The notes: generated from the sequence alone by a model not told the origin. Shown: positions 33,627-43,589, counted from the first letter of the stretch. The stretch: 64,000 nucleotides of DNA from Clarkia xantiana subsp. parviflora (GCA_036873135.1 JAPTYO010000059.1:10409066-10473065), one strand, 5' to 3'. Program-made: numbers and translations.

Positions 33627-33646
33627 GGGGGGGGGGGGGGGGGGAA
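33627..33646 (+). other. Polypurine tract with an 18-base G run
   Basis: AAG(18)AA directly before the right LTR. The equivalent inverted tract at the left end has only six G, so the run has expanded, or assembly or sequencing is uncertain here. Confidence 0.8.
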
Positions 33647-33962
33647 TGTTAGGAATTAAACTTGTAATTTGTATTGAAGTGTCTAGAATTCTCTAAGAGT
33701 GTCTAGGAATTAAGTAATTATGAGAGACTAGAAAACTCTAGGTAATTAGAGTGCGTAGACAAGTCTCAAGAAGTATCTAGAAAAGAAGTCACTAGAATAG
33801 AAATCACTAGAAATCTTAAAGTCTCTAAAGTCCTCCATATGTACCTATAAATAGGTGATGGAATGAATGAGAAAGCATCAAGTTGAGAAGTAGACAAAAA
33901 ACAAGTCTCTCATATCCTCTCCACCTCCCTCACACACACATATACATATTCAAACACCTACA
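33647..33962 (+). repeat. Right LTR of Copia composite (plus orientation)
   Basis: 316 bp, TGTTAGGAATTAAAC...CAAACACCTACA, with CTATAAATAGG as a TATA box at about 33845. It is similar to, but clearly diverged from, the left LTR, and is followed by CAGAG. Confidence 0.88.
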
Positions 33963-33990
33963 CAGAGGAGAGAGTTTAATGGGGATATCC

Positions 33991-34274
33991 TATTTACCGT
34001 GCTGTCTTGCTTAAAGAGTGGTAGTGTTTTGCAGAATATTTATTTATTATCATATAATATATATATATAAATTAAGTTGCTGTGAAGTTTTATTTTTTAA
34101 TTAAATAAATTTACAACGGCACTTTGTAAAGTGTCGCCGACAATCTAAAAAATCAACGGCACGGCAGCACATGTAGTGCCGTTATTGGCCTTTTTAAAAA
34201 AAAAAAAAACTAACGACACTTTTGTAGACGTGCCGCTGGGAAGTGCCATTATTTACATGATTTCTTGTAGCGTG
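33991..34274. mobile_element. CACTA-like fragment (right end only)
   Basis: Contains paired AACGGCAC / GTGCCGTT words and ends ATTTCTTGTAGCGTG at 34274, a slightly changed CACTACAAGAAAT end. I could not find the left end. Confidence 0.35.
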
Positions 34275-34600
34275 ATGGGAAGTAAAGCAGCTTGCGATTT
34301 CACCTGACTTTGGCGTATAACTAGAATTTTGATGTGGTCGATCGACCACTGAACATGGAAAGTACGGGGAATGTGCGTGGAAGGGAGAGGGGCAAACAGA
34401 GAGTCTATGTCGAAAGTACTTTAATATAGTAGGGAAAAGGTAAAAATGTAGGATAAAATTTAAATTCCCACAACTTTGACCAAATGAATTCGAATTTCCC
34501 CCTACTGTGTGAGCAAACAAATCAGTTATAAAGTTGGCAATAATTACATGTAGTGCCATTGTGTCTGCTTTCGCATTGAGTTGATAAAATGTCAAGCCGT
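34275..34600 (+). repeat. Third, partial copy of the 45.5-kb CACTA-like family
   Basis: The stretch CTTTAATATAGTAGGGAAAA ... AATTTCCCCC ... ATTACATGTAGTGCCATTGT matches, in order, parts of 46900-47900 and the inverse of 57200-57400, diverged. No gene. 34601-34670 shows nothing recognisable. Confidence 0.5.
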
Positions 34601-34670
34601 CTATCATTAAAGTTTTATTTAAACTTTAATTGTACATAACATACTTACATTATATATGTTATATATTATA

Positions 34671-34746
34671 CTAGTTAGTTCACCCGCGCCTTGCGCGGTT
34701 AATAATTTATATTATAAAATTATCATTATACTGTTAATTTTCAAAT

Positions 34747-34786
<40 letters not shown>

Positions 34787-37700
34787 CATTCATAGTTATC
34801 TCGTTATGTGAAACATAAGTATCATTATATAAGCACACATGTTCTCATTTACAACCATTTTTTTTTCTAAATGTTCGATCATCATTAGATATCAACATTA
34901 GTGAGAGCAAATATAAATATGGGAAATATATATTTCTATGAATTTTTTACAATTAGTTTTAGAAGGTAGGTGTATCTGTATATAATATAATTAGATTTTT
35001 ATTTTTTATTTTATGTTGGACAATATCTAAAATCAATGAAGTATTTTACAAACTACTGGAAGCTACGTTATCTTGTTTTTCTAAAATGATATGATTATTT
35101 ATGTCGTGTAGAAGAATGAATATTGTCACTCTTCTATGGTGGCTTTATACTGTGACTGAGTTAAACTAACTTGTAGATGTTAAATTGTTGTAGGTATAGA
35201 TATAGTTGCTTCAAAATTTATCATATTATGATACAGTAACTATCTCAAACACATGTGACACATCTGTTTATGTGAAAGTATTCTCGAAGACCGAATGATG
35301 TATAAGTTCGATGAATGAATGCTAAATAGTAACGAAGTCTTTATGTATCTATAAAAATATAAGATATGTGACCCGATTCGTGACCAACATATATTTGTTA
35401 ATGAATATTGTTCTATAATATTCAATTTACACGTCATCATAAGCAGAAAATAAGGGATAAAAAAAAAGTATATGAGTGTACTCGTGTAAATCATTCGGCA
35501 AGAGGCATGAATGGACCTTGCATGATTTGATAGAAATATATTTTCTAGTATGAAGTTCTGTTCATAAGCCTTACATTGATTTCTTATGATTAATTCAACT
35601 TTACCCTTAAATTATATTGTTTTTTTTAAAATAAATAGAAAAAGTATCCATAATTATTTTTATTTAAAAAATCATAAATATGGTTTTTAATTTGTTTCTA
35701 TAGAAAAATAAAAATATTGAAAAATATTAGAAAAAATCTTAAATATTAAGAATAATTTTTCTTAAATAAAAAAATATAATATTTTGTGTTTTACTTTTAT
35801 TAGAAAAAATATATCATAGTTTGTTTACTTATTTTTTTCCATTAAAAAAAAACAGGTTTATCTTTTTTTTTTTTTTAAAAATAAAAACTAATCAATTTTA
35901 ATTGTTAAATTAGTAAACTTTCCAATTTGAGATATGCAAGAAGCAATTAATGATTTACGAAATCACCATTCTAGTGTATCTTAAAAATATTATATATCCA
36001 TGATAGTAAAAGATGATTATACTCACTCAAATGTTTGATGAAAAAATAAATGGAAAAATGGTAGGCAGTTATGGAAGAAGATGACGTTGGATTTTGTAAA
36101 ATAAAAATCTAATCATAACATTGAATGGTAGAATATATGTATAAATGGAAAGTATATAAGAGATGAAGGCTTCTACAGGAAAATATCATGACATGAATGC
36201 GAGAATATTTACATGAGTAAACGCGAGATTAGAAATGGAATGTAACTTATGAGAGATTTTTTTGTCATTTATGAGGATTCATTTTTTTCCACTATGATAA
36301 TTTATTTTGAATGCAATAATGTATACGGTAAAGTTTTTGATACCATATATAAGACCACAAAATGGAGACTAAAAGAAAAATTATAAGTGAGAGGAGGTAG
36401 AAGTATGCACTGAGATTGTGTGATGATGAGGGAATTTGACATTCTTTGCGAGGAACGACTGAATATAGTGATGACTTTGATGACGATTTATACCTATGAC
36501 GTGCTACTATGTCGATCTCTTCCACACTGACGTTTGCTCTTTTTATCTCGGTCACTTATATATGTTGTGCTATACTATTCGTATGTTCTAAATAAAAGAG
36601 ATTTATTGGGTGCATGTTTGATATTTATTTAAAAATCTATTATTTTTTATTATAAAAAATGTTATAATAATGTGTTTCCTTTATAAAAAATTTGGATTAT
36701 TTCTTCTAATATTTATTATGAAACGATTTTAATTATATAATTATTATATTGCTACTACCAATCTTTTTAGCATAGTCAAATTTGATTTTTTTTTTTCACC
36801 AGGTTTATTGTGTGGTTTGAAATATTTTAATTTTCTTATTAATATATATAAAGCAAACAATTAGTTGTATATTGAATTATGTATTTTTTTTAAAAAATAA
36901 ATGTATAAAGTTGATGTTAATTATATTTATTGTTCATTTGATTCCGTGGTGTTGTTGATTGTAGACAATTTAATTAGCTAAAAATAATAATGTAGAAGGT
37001 GTTTTTTATTTCAAACTTTTGAGAAAAATAAATTGATCATATATTTGCGGGCCATCTAAAATTAAAGAGTTATTTACATGTTCAATTCAACATAATTAGT
37101 AGGAGAGACTAATGATATGGACCAATATATTGTATCATTTTTATATATTGAGGTTCACAATGATATTTTATTTATTATTTTTTTTTATAGATTTAATCAT
37201 CTTGTTCGTGTGTTTTTTTATTATGTATTAAAATTTGGAAAACTAAATTATACTTATGTAATTACATATTTATTTTATTTTATTGTATTATTATTATATT
37301 ATGTTATATAGGTTTAAGATAATCATTTTATTAGTATTCTATATATAATATTCTAACTATCTATATATAATAGTGTCTTATGTTTCATTTTTATTATAAA
37401 AAAATCTCATGTTCTCCCAAAAAAAAGTGCAATTGAAACTAATTTTGCGATTGTAACTTTTATAGGATGCAAAATTTGAGTTTTTTTTTTATGTTAGGAT
37501 GTAAAGACTGTAACTTTATAGGGGTGCAAATTTTGAGTTTTTTATATTAGGATGTAATGCTTAATTTGATATATTTGTTAATAAAACGGATAATAAGAGT
37601 GAATGAGGAGTGTTGCCTTCATATTAGAGCTCCATGTGGAAGAGTGATTATTATAACATTCATGTAACTTATCAAAAGATTGAGGTGGACCAATGAAATA

Positions 37701-37792
37701 TAGTTATTTTGACAAATATGAAAGATAAAGTTGTTCAAAAAGCTTACTTGTAATGATATTGTAACTTCTTTTAGAATTATATTATATATAGA
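34671..37792 (-). mobile_element. Probable non-autonomous Helitron
   Basis: On the minus strand the right-hand start reads A|TCTATATATAATATAATTC (5' end at 37792). The left end has a GC hairpin CCGCGC-AAG-GCGCGG, then GTGAACTAA and CTAG at 34674-34671, with T as the next base. TC start, hairpin about 10 bases before CTAG, and insertion between A and T are the Helitron rules. The 3.1-kb interior is very AT-rich, with a TA microsatellite (34750-34780), and I see no Rep/helicase or other gene. Another TCTATATATA-like start lies inside near 37370, so the 5' edge is less certain than the 3' edge. Confidence 0.5.
34749..34781. repeat. (TA)n microsatellite
   Basis: About 15 uninterrupted TA units. 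Confidence 0.9.
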
Positions 37793-38179
37793 TATTTGGG
37801 AAATAACAAAATTTTGGAATTTAATGTCCTAATTTTGTTTACATTATTAGTCTCGTCTGAAAGCTAACACATAATAGAAGGTATATAAATGAGGGAAAAC
37901 AAAAAAGGTGTAACATGGTAGACGACAATTATAAATGATGTAACAAAATATGGCAGCCTATAAGTATGTTCATGTTGACACAACTTTAAAACTATGTCAG
38001 CTTCGGAAAGTCCAGCCATTCAAAATGAAGAGATAGATATCATCGATAAGTTGAATGGCCTGAGACTATTTAGGAAAATAATTTTTTTAATGGTTTGAAC
38101 GGTTTCATTGAGGCATAAACATGTATGCCTTTATGGCATTTCTATTTTAACTTTCAAAGTGATATATACTGACTATACT
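37793..38179. other. Intergenic, related to 49400-50100
   Basis: No gene. Contains CAGCCTATAAGTATG...GTTGACA and GTTGAATGGCCTGAGACTAT, which recur at 49440-49480 and near 50010, so the copy-A/copy-C repeat homology extends upstream here. Confidence 0.4.
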
Positions 38180-39200
38180 GTAGGTCTCTATGAGATGTGT
38201 GACAGCCCAATGGTCGGGATTATGTTACTATTACCCTTCCAGGAAATATAGTCGTGGGCATTAAAGGGGGAGGTCTGTCGGTGGAGCTCAGTAATTATCG
38301 GGTGATTAGGCCTAAAAGACCGTGCGGATTACCTCAAGCCAAATAGTATAAAAACGGGGTGATTCCTTTCAATGTTCATTCACTCACAACGTTTATGATT
38401 CTTCTTTCTTCAATGTTATGCCTTTTGTCTAAGCCGTTGAGAATTTGTGAAGGCGACATCTTCTTCTATGTTGATTTTTCCGGTTAGTATTCCAAAATGG
38501 TTTTCTGATGTCACTTTTTTTAATACTTATGAGTTAACTTATTCATGTTATATACACGTGACCCCGCTGTTTGTACTGTCATTGCTAGGATGCATAGTTC
38601 ATTTGTATTCGTCTCGTTTGACAGTTGTTCGGTAAAGTTGAATCCATCTTTATCGGTGCAGCGCCTGTCAGTTCTATCGTTGATGGCGTCGCAGAAATAC
38701 AACACTTGTATGCTTGTAACTTTGGATATATGCTATCAAAAGAGTCATTATGAACTCCCAGCCTCTGCAGAAAGATGCATTATGACCTCTCATTGGGTAG
38801 CGAGGTTGGTATCCCAGGATGTCGATTTTGCACTTTTAGAACTCTTATTCCCAGGTACCTGGGTAGAAGATGAAATCCCGGTGAGGAGCATGCTGGCCGG
38901 AGCTAGGACAATGGGGGATGATTCTGGAATAGTTGAATGCTTCATTTGACGAGTGTCTTCCTCAAAGCTTGATTCAACTATTCCCACATGGAGTCGGGTT
39001 TTACCCGTGCGTTGAAAAAGATGTTGTATCGTCCCTTGCTGTATATCTTCATTATGTATTTATTTTGGATGTTACGTAGTTTCAATGTTTAAGGGTGACT
39101 TAACAAGCATTACATTTAAAAAGTAGTTGTATTATCCCTTGTTGTATATCTTCATTGTGTACTTGTTAGAGTAATTGAATTATCTAGATGGTTTGCAATT
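38180..39200 (+). repeat. Unidentified dispersed repeat, copy A (TATA box and foldback)
   Basis: Matches 50160-51120 (copy C) and, more weakly, 48570-49160 (copy B). Shared landmarks in order are CCAATGGTCGGGATTATGT, GTGGGCATTAAAGGG, a TATA box (38347), TTCATTCACTCACAAC, TTCAATGTTATGCCTT, GATGGCGT, AGATGCATTATGA, a foldback (38920-38995) and TGTATATCTTCATT. Short frames (38545-38949) resemble parts of copy C but with shifts, so protein coding is doubtful. It could be a transcribed non-coding unit or an LTR-like piece of an unknown element. Confidence 0.5.
38920..38995 (+). other. Foldback in repeat copy A
   Basis: GGAATAGTTGAAT (38926-38938) is perfectly complementary to ATTCAACTATTCC (38972-38984), with further outer pairing GATTCT/GGAGTC. 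Confidence 0.55.
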
Positions 39201-39339
39201 GCAGTATTAATTTATCTACGTACATAATACTGTTATTGTGTCCACTGCTATTTTCATATGAGGACATAACTAATCAAACGCGAGATGAGATTAAAGATGT
39301 AACTTACGCAACTTGACTTTCTACCGGTTAATGTGATGT

Positions 39340-39640
39340 TGTACTGACTACCACGGTTTTGTCCACAAATACTGTCACCTAAGCAACTTAGGCCATCGAA
39401 TGAAACGTCTTCCTCCTCACTAGATGAACTGTTTTCACGTCTAGAAGTTGTTCTTTAAGAAGACCGTCTAGAGGTTATGATGTGTCTTTAGTAAACATAA
39501 GTAGTTAACTTTCTTTTACTCCTACTATGTTAACAAAGTAACCATATGTGTCTGCAATACCATTAAACAACAACACATCGAACGCCAAAGTATATGATGT
39601 GCCAACAAATTGGTGGGGAAGACGTTTCAAAATATAATAA
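39340..39640 (-). pseudogene. B3-gene remnant, unit 1
   Basis: The minus strand repeats the coding-like blocks of unit 2: a stretch reading YTLAFDVLLFNGIADTYG (about 39610-39545) and an acidic Ser/Glu linker, NSSSSEEEDVSFDGL (about 39430-39375). The equivalent of the second B3 exon is not recognisable to its left. By analogy with unit 2 it is an old fragment of the same REM-like gene. It has frame breaks and is not functional. Confidence 0.35.
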
Positions 39641-39649
39641 TATATTTGT

Positions 39650-39815
39650 ATAGCGTACAGATCGTTCTCTGACAGGTAAAATCAGTAGGAGAAATCGGTC
39701 AACAGACGGTAAGGTGCCGTTTTTTCATCACATCGGTCGGGAAGTAGTAGTACATTCCCCGTCGACGAATCGGTAAGTAAATCACATGTAGGTAATCGCC
39801 ACTTTTCTTGTAGTG
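39650..39815. mobile_element. CACTA-like right end, unit 1
   Basis: Ends AATCGCCACTTTTCTTGTAGTG at 39815 with CGGTCGGGAAG-type subterminal words. Recurs at 41760-42030. The left end is not found. Confidence 0.5.
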
Positions 39816-40207
39816 CCATATATTTAAACAGATGTATATAATTAGTTATGTATGTCTTCCGGCTAGCTTCTAGTATATATGGGCTAATTAAACAACATAT
39901 TTGGATGTCATAAAATAATCCCGCCAGTTCCTTTTAATCTGGTTAAGTCATTGAGAGATAGAATTTACACTAACTCAACCTAGCTATATATAGATTTTAA
40001 GCTCATGACCCCTCAAAATATTAAACATCTCTAAAAGAACTTATCATATATGTATAGATAATAAACAGTTAAACCCACATAGAAAAAAAAATAATTGAAT
40101 TTGTAACGATAAAAAAGTGTTGAACATTAAGGTTTTTTTTTATTTGATTAGCTTGAAATTATTGTGACGATAAAAAAAATAAAAGAAAGAAGATTAGGGC
40201 AGTTAAG

Positions 40208-40812
40208 TGTTAGCATTTGGATAATGGGTCGCCGTAATTGAGAGCCCATTAATTAGAGACTGGTACCTAAGAAATTAGGTAATGTCACATTAGAGATTTT
40301 AGGCTAGACCTAAAATCTCAGTTGACTTGAGAGACCCAAATTGGGCCTCCCTTCTCTAGCTTGGTCGGCCGAAACTCACTAGAGGGCAAAGTGAACTTTT
40401 GTTCACTTTGCTCCTCTTATAAATAGGGAGTGTTAGGATTAATTTAGGGAGAACCAGTTAATATATTTTCTTCCTTTGTGGCGAGATAAAAAGAAAACTC
40501 TCATCCCTATTCCTACATAGTTTCGGCCGAACCCACCAAGAGCCAAGAAGGTGCCAAATTGGGTCAAGCAATTTACTCCATTGATCCATCCTTGTGAAGA
40601 ATCGACTGAGGCTTTGTTGTGGAGCATAATCCGCGTAAGTCTTCTCTAACAAGAGGTTCTACGAGAACCGTCCGGCGGATCGAGAACTCCCATCAAGCGA
40701 TCCTAGGTACAAGGAAAGCAAAGTAGGTATGTGCATTGTCTTCCGCTGCGTATTAGTTACTAAAAAAGTATCTTGTTTTTATTTCAGTTGTATTTAGCCC
40801 CGTAAAACAACA
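40208..40812 (+). repeat. Solo LTR with TSD TTAAG
   Basis: 605 bp, TGTTAGCATTTGG...AAAACAACA, with TATAAATAGGG near 40418 and TTAAG on both sides (40203-40207 and 40813-40817). The duplicate unit has the uninterrupted site (CAGTTAAGATACAATG, 43056-43071), proving insertion and the exact edges. Its full-length family is not in the window. Confidence 0.9.
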
Positions 40813-41078
40813 TTAAGATACAATGATACATGAAAAAAAAAAAAAAAAAATTTAGCTACTAGTACAATGACATAAACATTGATTCATGTGGTTTCGATTT
40901 CTTCTATTTTAAACAATTGAAAACTAGGTCAATGCGGCCTATTTTTCTAGTATAAAACAGGGTTGGTTTAGACTATATAAATAAGTAAAAAAAGTATTCT
41001 TAACATCAGCTTAGACTTTAAAATTGAGTATAATCTTTCTCAGTTATGGTGGCAATCAGAGTTCTTTCAGCAGAAACA

Positions 41079-41309
41079 TCAAAGTGAATGTACTGGCCAT
41101 TTCCTTATTTTGTTCGCTAGGTAAAACTTCCTCCATCCTTTCTTAAATCGGTATCGTAGAGTACGTTGGTGCACAGGTAGATGATTGTACTTGTACTTAG
41201 AAGGTGCTGTTTCAACCGCTACTTTCCACGTCATTCCAACATGATCGTCAATCTCCACTTCACTCAAGCAGTCCAGCCCATTGTAAACAACAAACCTCTT
41301 TGGAATAGT
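41079..41309 (-). pseudogene. B3 DNA-binding domain exon fragment (REM-like)
   Basis: After a TTGTGCAG acceptor (41310 side) the minus strand reads IPKRFVVYNGLDCLSEVEI, then HVGMTWKVAVE, and later RFKKGWRKFYLANKIRKW before a stop at about 41079. The pattern of a PK.F entry strand, a hydrophobic E(V/I) strand, G.TW.V and a GW..F...N.I helix fits the plant B3 fold of REM-type transcription factors. The usual GD that follows the N.I helix is missing, since the frame ends with PVHSL. The linker exon lies upstream at 41549-41463. This is a gene fragment. B3 assignment is by motif only. Confidence 0.5.
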
Positions 41310-41462
41310 CTGCACAATCCAACGAAACTATCAATATTTGTACAAACATACCAGAATAAAATGCACACTTCTTAATCGTCTAATCAAACGTGAGATGAGA
41401 TTAAAGATGTAACTTATGCAACTTAACTTTCTACTGATTAATGTGAACTTGCACTGACTACA

Positions 41463-41750
41463 ACGATTTTCTCCACAAATACCGTCACCTAAACAACATA
41501 GGTCATCAAATGAAATTTCTTCCTCTTCACCAGATGAACTGTTTTCCACGTCTAGATGTGGTTCTTTAAGAAGACACGTCTAGAGGTTATGCCGAGTCTT
41601 TAGTAAACATAAGTAGATAACTTTCTTTTACTTGTACTATGTTGATAAATGATCCAAATGTGTCTGCAATACCGTTAAAAAACAACACATCGAACACCGA
41701 AGGATATGATGTGGCAACAAATTGGTGGGGAAGATGTTTCGAATTATATT
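41463..41750 (-). pseudogene. B3-gene linker exon and upstream piece, unit 2
   Basis: The minus-strand frame 41549-41463 gives MENSSSGEEEEISFDDL then GDGICGENR, followed by a GT donor. Further up, about 41740-41650, another frame gives SYPSVFDVLFFNGIADTFG, like the last strand of a B3 domain. These two frames are offset, so at least one shift or intron separates them. With 41309-41079 this gives the order B3 end, acidic linker, second B3, as in multi-B3 REM genes. Confidence 0.4.
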
Positions 41751-41759
41751 AATTTTTTT

Positions 41760-42030
41760 TTTTTTTCGGGTTGACTGTGTAAGATCGGTCAGAGAAACGT
41801 GCGGGATTCTCTGACCGGGCCCGGAATATCAGTTACCGGTTGTTAATCTTCATATCGTACAGACCGTTCTCTTACCGGAAAAATCAGTAGGAGAAATTAA
41901 TTAGTCAGCAGACGGTAAGAAGCCGTTTTTCATCACATCAGTCGAAATCCGGTCGGGAAGCGGTAGTACATTCACACCGATGGATCGGTAAGTAAATCAC
42001 CTGTAGTTAATCGCCACTTTTCTTGTAGTG
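41760..42030. mobile_element. CACTA-like right end, unit 2
   Basis: Longer than its partner, with GGTCAGAGAAACGTGCGGG and CTCTGACCGGGCCCGG words; ends TTTTCTTGTAGTG at 42030. Confidence 0.5.
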
Positions 42031-42267
42031 CTATATATTCAAACGGATGCATATAATTAAATATGTATGTCTTCCAGCTAGCTTCTAGTATATATGGGCT
42101 AATTAAACAACATATTTGGATGTCATTAAATAATCGGCGCCAGCCTTTTTAATCCGGTTAAGTCATTCAGAGATAGAATTTACACTAGCTTAACCTAGCT
42201 ATATATAGTTTTTAAGCTCATGACCCCTCAAAATATTAAACATCTCTAAAAGAACTTAGCATATATA

Positions 42268-42908
42268 TAGCTTGACAGAGTTGTTATCGACGAATTTCGA
42301 AGGGGAGGGGCCATCGATCTCTCAGGCCCCCACCACCACCACCACCAGCATCCCAGTAACTTCAATCAAGGGCCCTGTGTGGAGACTCATCACAGATGGT
42401 GCCGTGCATAAAGAGTCAGCCTCTATAGTTGGTGCAACTATGATGTTTGATGATGGGAATGTTGTTCAGGGTTTCTCCACGGTTTCTTTTCTGGGTTGTG
42501 ATCCTCTGCAGGGTGAAGCAGTAGCAGCAAGAGCAGGATTGTTGTAGGCCCAACAGTTTGGACACCACCCCTTCCAATTGCTCACAGATTCAAGGATCTG
42601 AGCTGCAGCTTTTGTGAACCCTTCTAATAATTTACCTTCTCTTCATGGTGTTTTATCAGACATTGTTGCTCTTAGTAGTTCTTTTGCCTGTTTGGATTTC
42701 TGTAGGTATGTAGTTGCTCCAGCCCATGATCTCGCGCGTAGATTCATTTTGTTGAACTTATTTGGGAGCTGGCTATCTCCAGGGGTACCGGAGGCTCTGT
42801 TGGCCTCTTAGTTCCTCTTTATTTCTTTTGGTTTGGTGGTTAGTCTGTTGTTTGTAACTCTCTGCTTGGTTTATTTATAATATGTGCTCCTTTACAAAAA
42901 AAAAAAAA
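42268..42908 (+). mobile_element. 5'-truncated LINE end (RNase H, poly-A)
   Basis: The frame opening near 42272 carries the LINE RNase H (WRLITDGAVHKESASIVGA, about 42380) to a TAG at 42545-42547. It then continues with stops (SSFACLDFCRYVVAPAHDLA) to about 42811, a 3' tail, and 13 A at 42896-42908. Unit 1 of the tandem duplication shows the empty site at about 40050 (CATATATGTATAGATAA). Any target duplication is only a few TA bases. Dead on arrival: no RT is included. Confidence 0.85.
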
Positions 42909-43293
42909 GTATAGATAAGAATTATTTAAACCCACTAAGAAAATTAAAAAAATCGAATTTGTAACGATAAAAAAGTGTTGAACATTAAGGTATTTTTATT
43001 TGATTAGCTTCAAATAAATGTGACGATAAAAAAAGAAAAGACAGAAGATTAGGGCAGTTAAGATACAATGATACATGGGAAAAAAACCATGTAGCTACTA
43101 GTACAATGGCTGAGACATTGATTCATGTGGTTTGCGATTTCTTCCCTTTTAAACAATTGAAAAACTAGATCAATGCGACCTATTTTTCTAGTAAAAAACA
43201 GGGTTGGTTTAGACTATACAAATAGATAAATAAAAAAAAAAATCTCAACATTAGCCTGGACTTTAAAATTGAGTTTGAACCTTTCTCACTTAT

Positions 43294-43589
43294 TTCATTC
43301 ATGCACGATACATTTCTTAGATCTATAAGATATTTTTTAGACAATGAATATATAAAAATAAAAACCCATCAACATATGTAAGCCAGTAGTAAGAAATTTA
43401 ATAATCCATCCAGATTGCAATCACTTTATTTATAAATACAGAGGAATAATATTAAAATTTCAATTAGGTTTATATCGTAATATATATATGTTGACGCTTT
43501 AACCGGTCAACTAAACGTATAGAAGGGGGAGACAAAGGGAGAGAAGCAGCATGCATTTGAAATTGAATAGAAGAAAATTTAGACCATCG
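43294..43589. other. Upstream flank of first germin-like gene
   Basis: AT-rich, no gene. Contains GTTGACGCTTTAACCGGTCAAC (43490-43511), an inverted pair of TTGAC (W-box core) sites. This stretch is missing upstream of the other two gene copies. Confidence 0.4.

Larger units (their letters stand above)
28504..33962. mobile_element. Copia composite with inverted terminal LTRs
   Basis: It is flanked by a perfect 5-bp duplication CAGAG (28499-28503 and 33963-33967), so it looks like one integration. Left to right it holds: an LTR in minus orientation (28504-28822) with its purine tract; a minus-strand pol remnant ending at an inverted primer site (29479-29490); 44 bp of LTR end in plus orientation (29491-29534); a plus primer site (29537); gag-pol (29566-33577); a purine tract; and a plus LTR (33647-33962). 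Both outer ends are therefore U5 ends. The outer LTRs are clearly different (about a fifth of positions by eye), whereas the central 44 bp matches the left LTR exactly. This suggests a head-to-head product from two related RNAs. Confidence 0.8.
1..33990 (-). mobile_element. L1-type LINE (host of nested insertions), split into five blocks
   Basis: One minus-strand non-LTR retrotransposon can be followed through 1-2177, 19578-21600, 24246-24800, 28408-28503 and 33963 to about 33990. Order in the element's direction is 5' UTR, ORF1 with a DUF4283-like domain and CCHC knuckle, ORF2 endonuclease, then reverse transcriptase; its 3' end lies beyond base 1. The blocks join in register when each inserted element and one copy of its target duplication are ignored: the ORF2 linker reads from 19583 into 2172, and ORF1 reads from 24246 into 21595. 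Every block has stops or frameshifts, so the element is dead. The 5' end near 33990 is a guess, because I could not find the other target duplication. LINE identity is secure; the continuity of the short 5' UTR blocks rests on the TSDs around the CACTA and the Copia composite. Confidence 0.8.
39271..41046. repeat. Tandem duplication, unit 1
   Basis: Matches 41381-43293 along its length (start TAATCAAACG, end AAAATTGAGT...CTTTCTCA), apart from a 605-bp solo LTR here and a LINE end in the other unit. Contents are a B3-gene linker remnant, a CACTA-like right end (39815) and intergenic DNA. Confidence 0.85.
41381..43293. repeat. Tandem duplication, unit 2
   Basis: Partner of 39271-41046. Carries a LINE 3' end (42268-42908) absent from unit 1, and lacks unit 1's solo LTR. 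Its right end runs into the upstream region of the first germin-like gene. Confidence 0.85.

Noticed and set aside
33991..34274. Complete CACTA element between the Copia composite and 34274
   Set aside because: Only a right-hand end is visible; no matching left end or 3-bp duplication found, so only a fragment is reported.
38545..38949. 134-codon frame in repeat copy A as a possible protein gene
   Set aside because: The similar region in copy C is in a shifted frame and copy B lacks it, so coding constraint is not supported.
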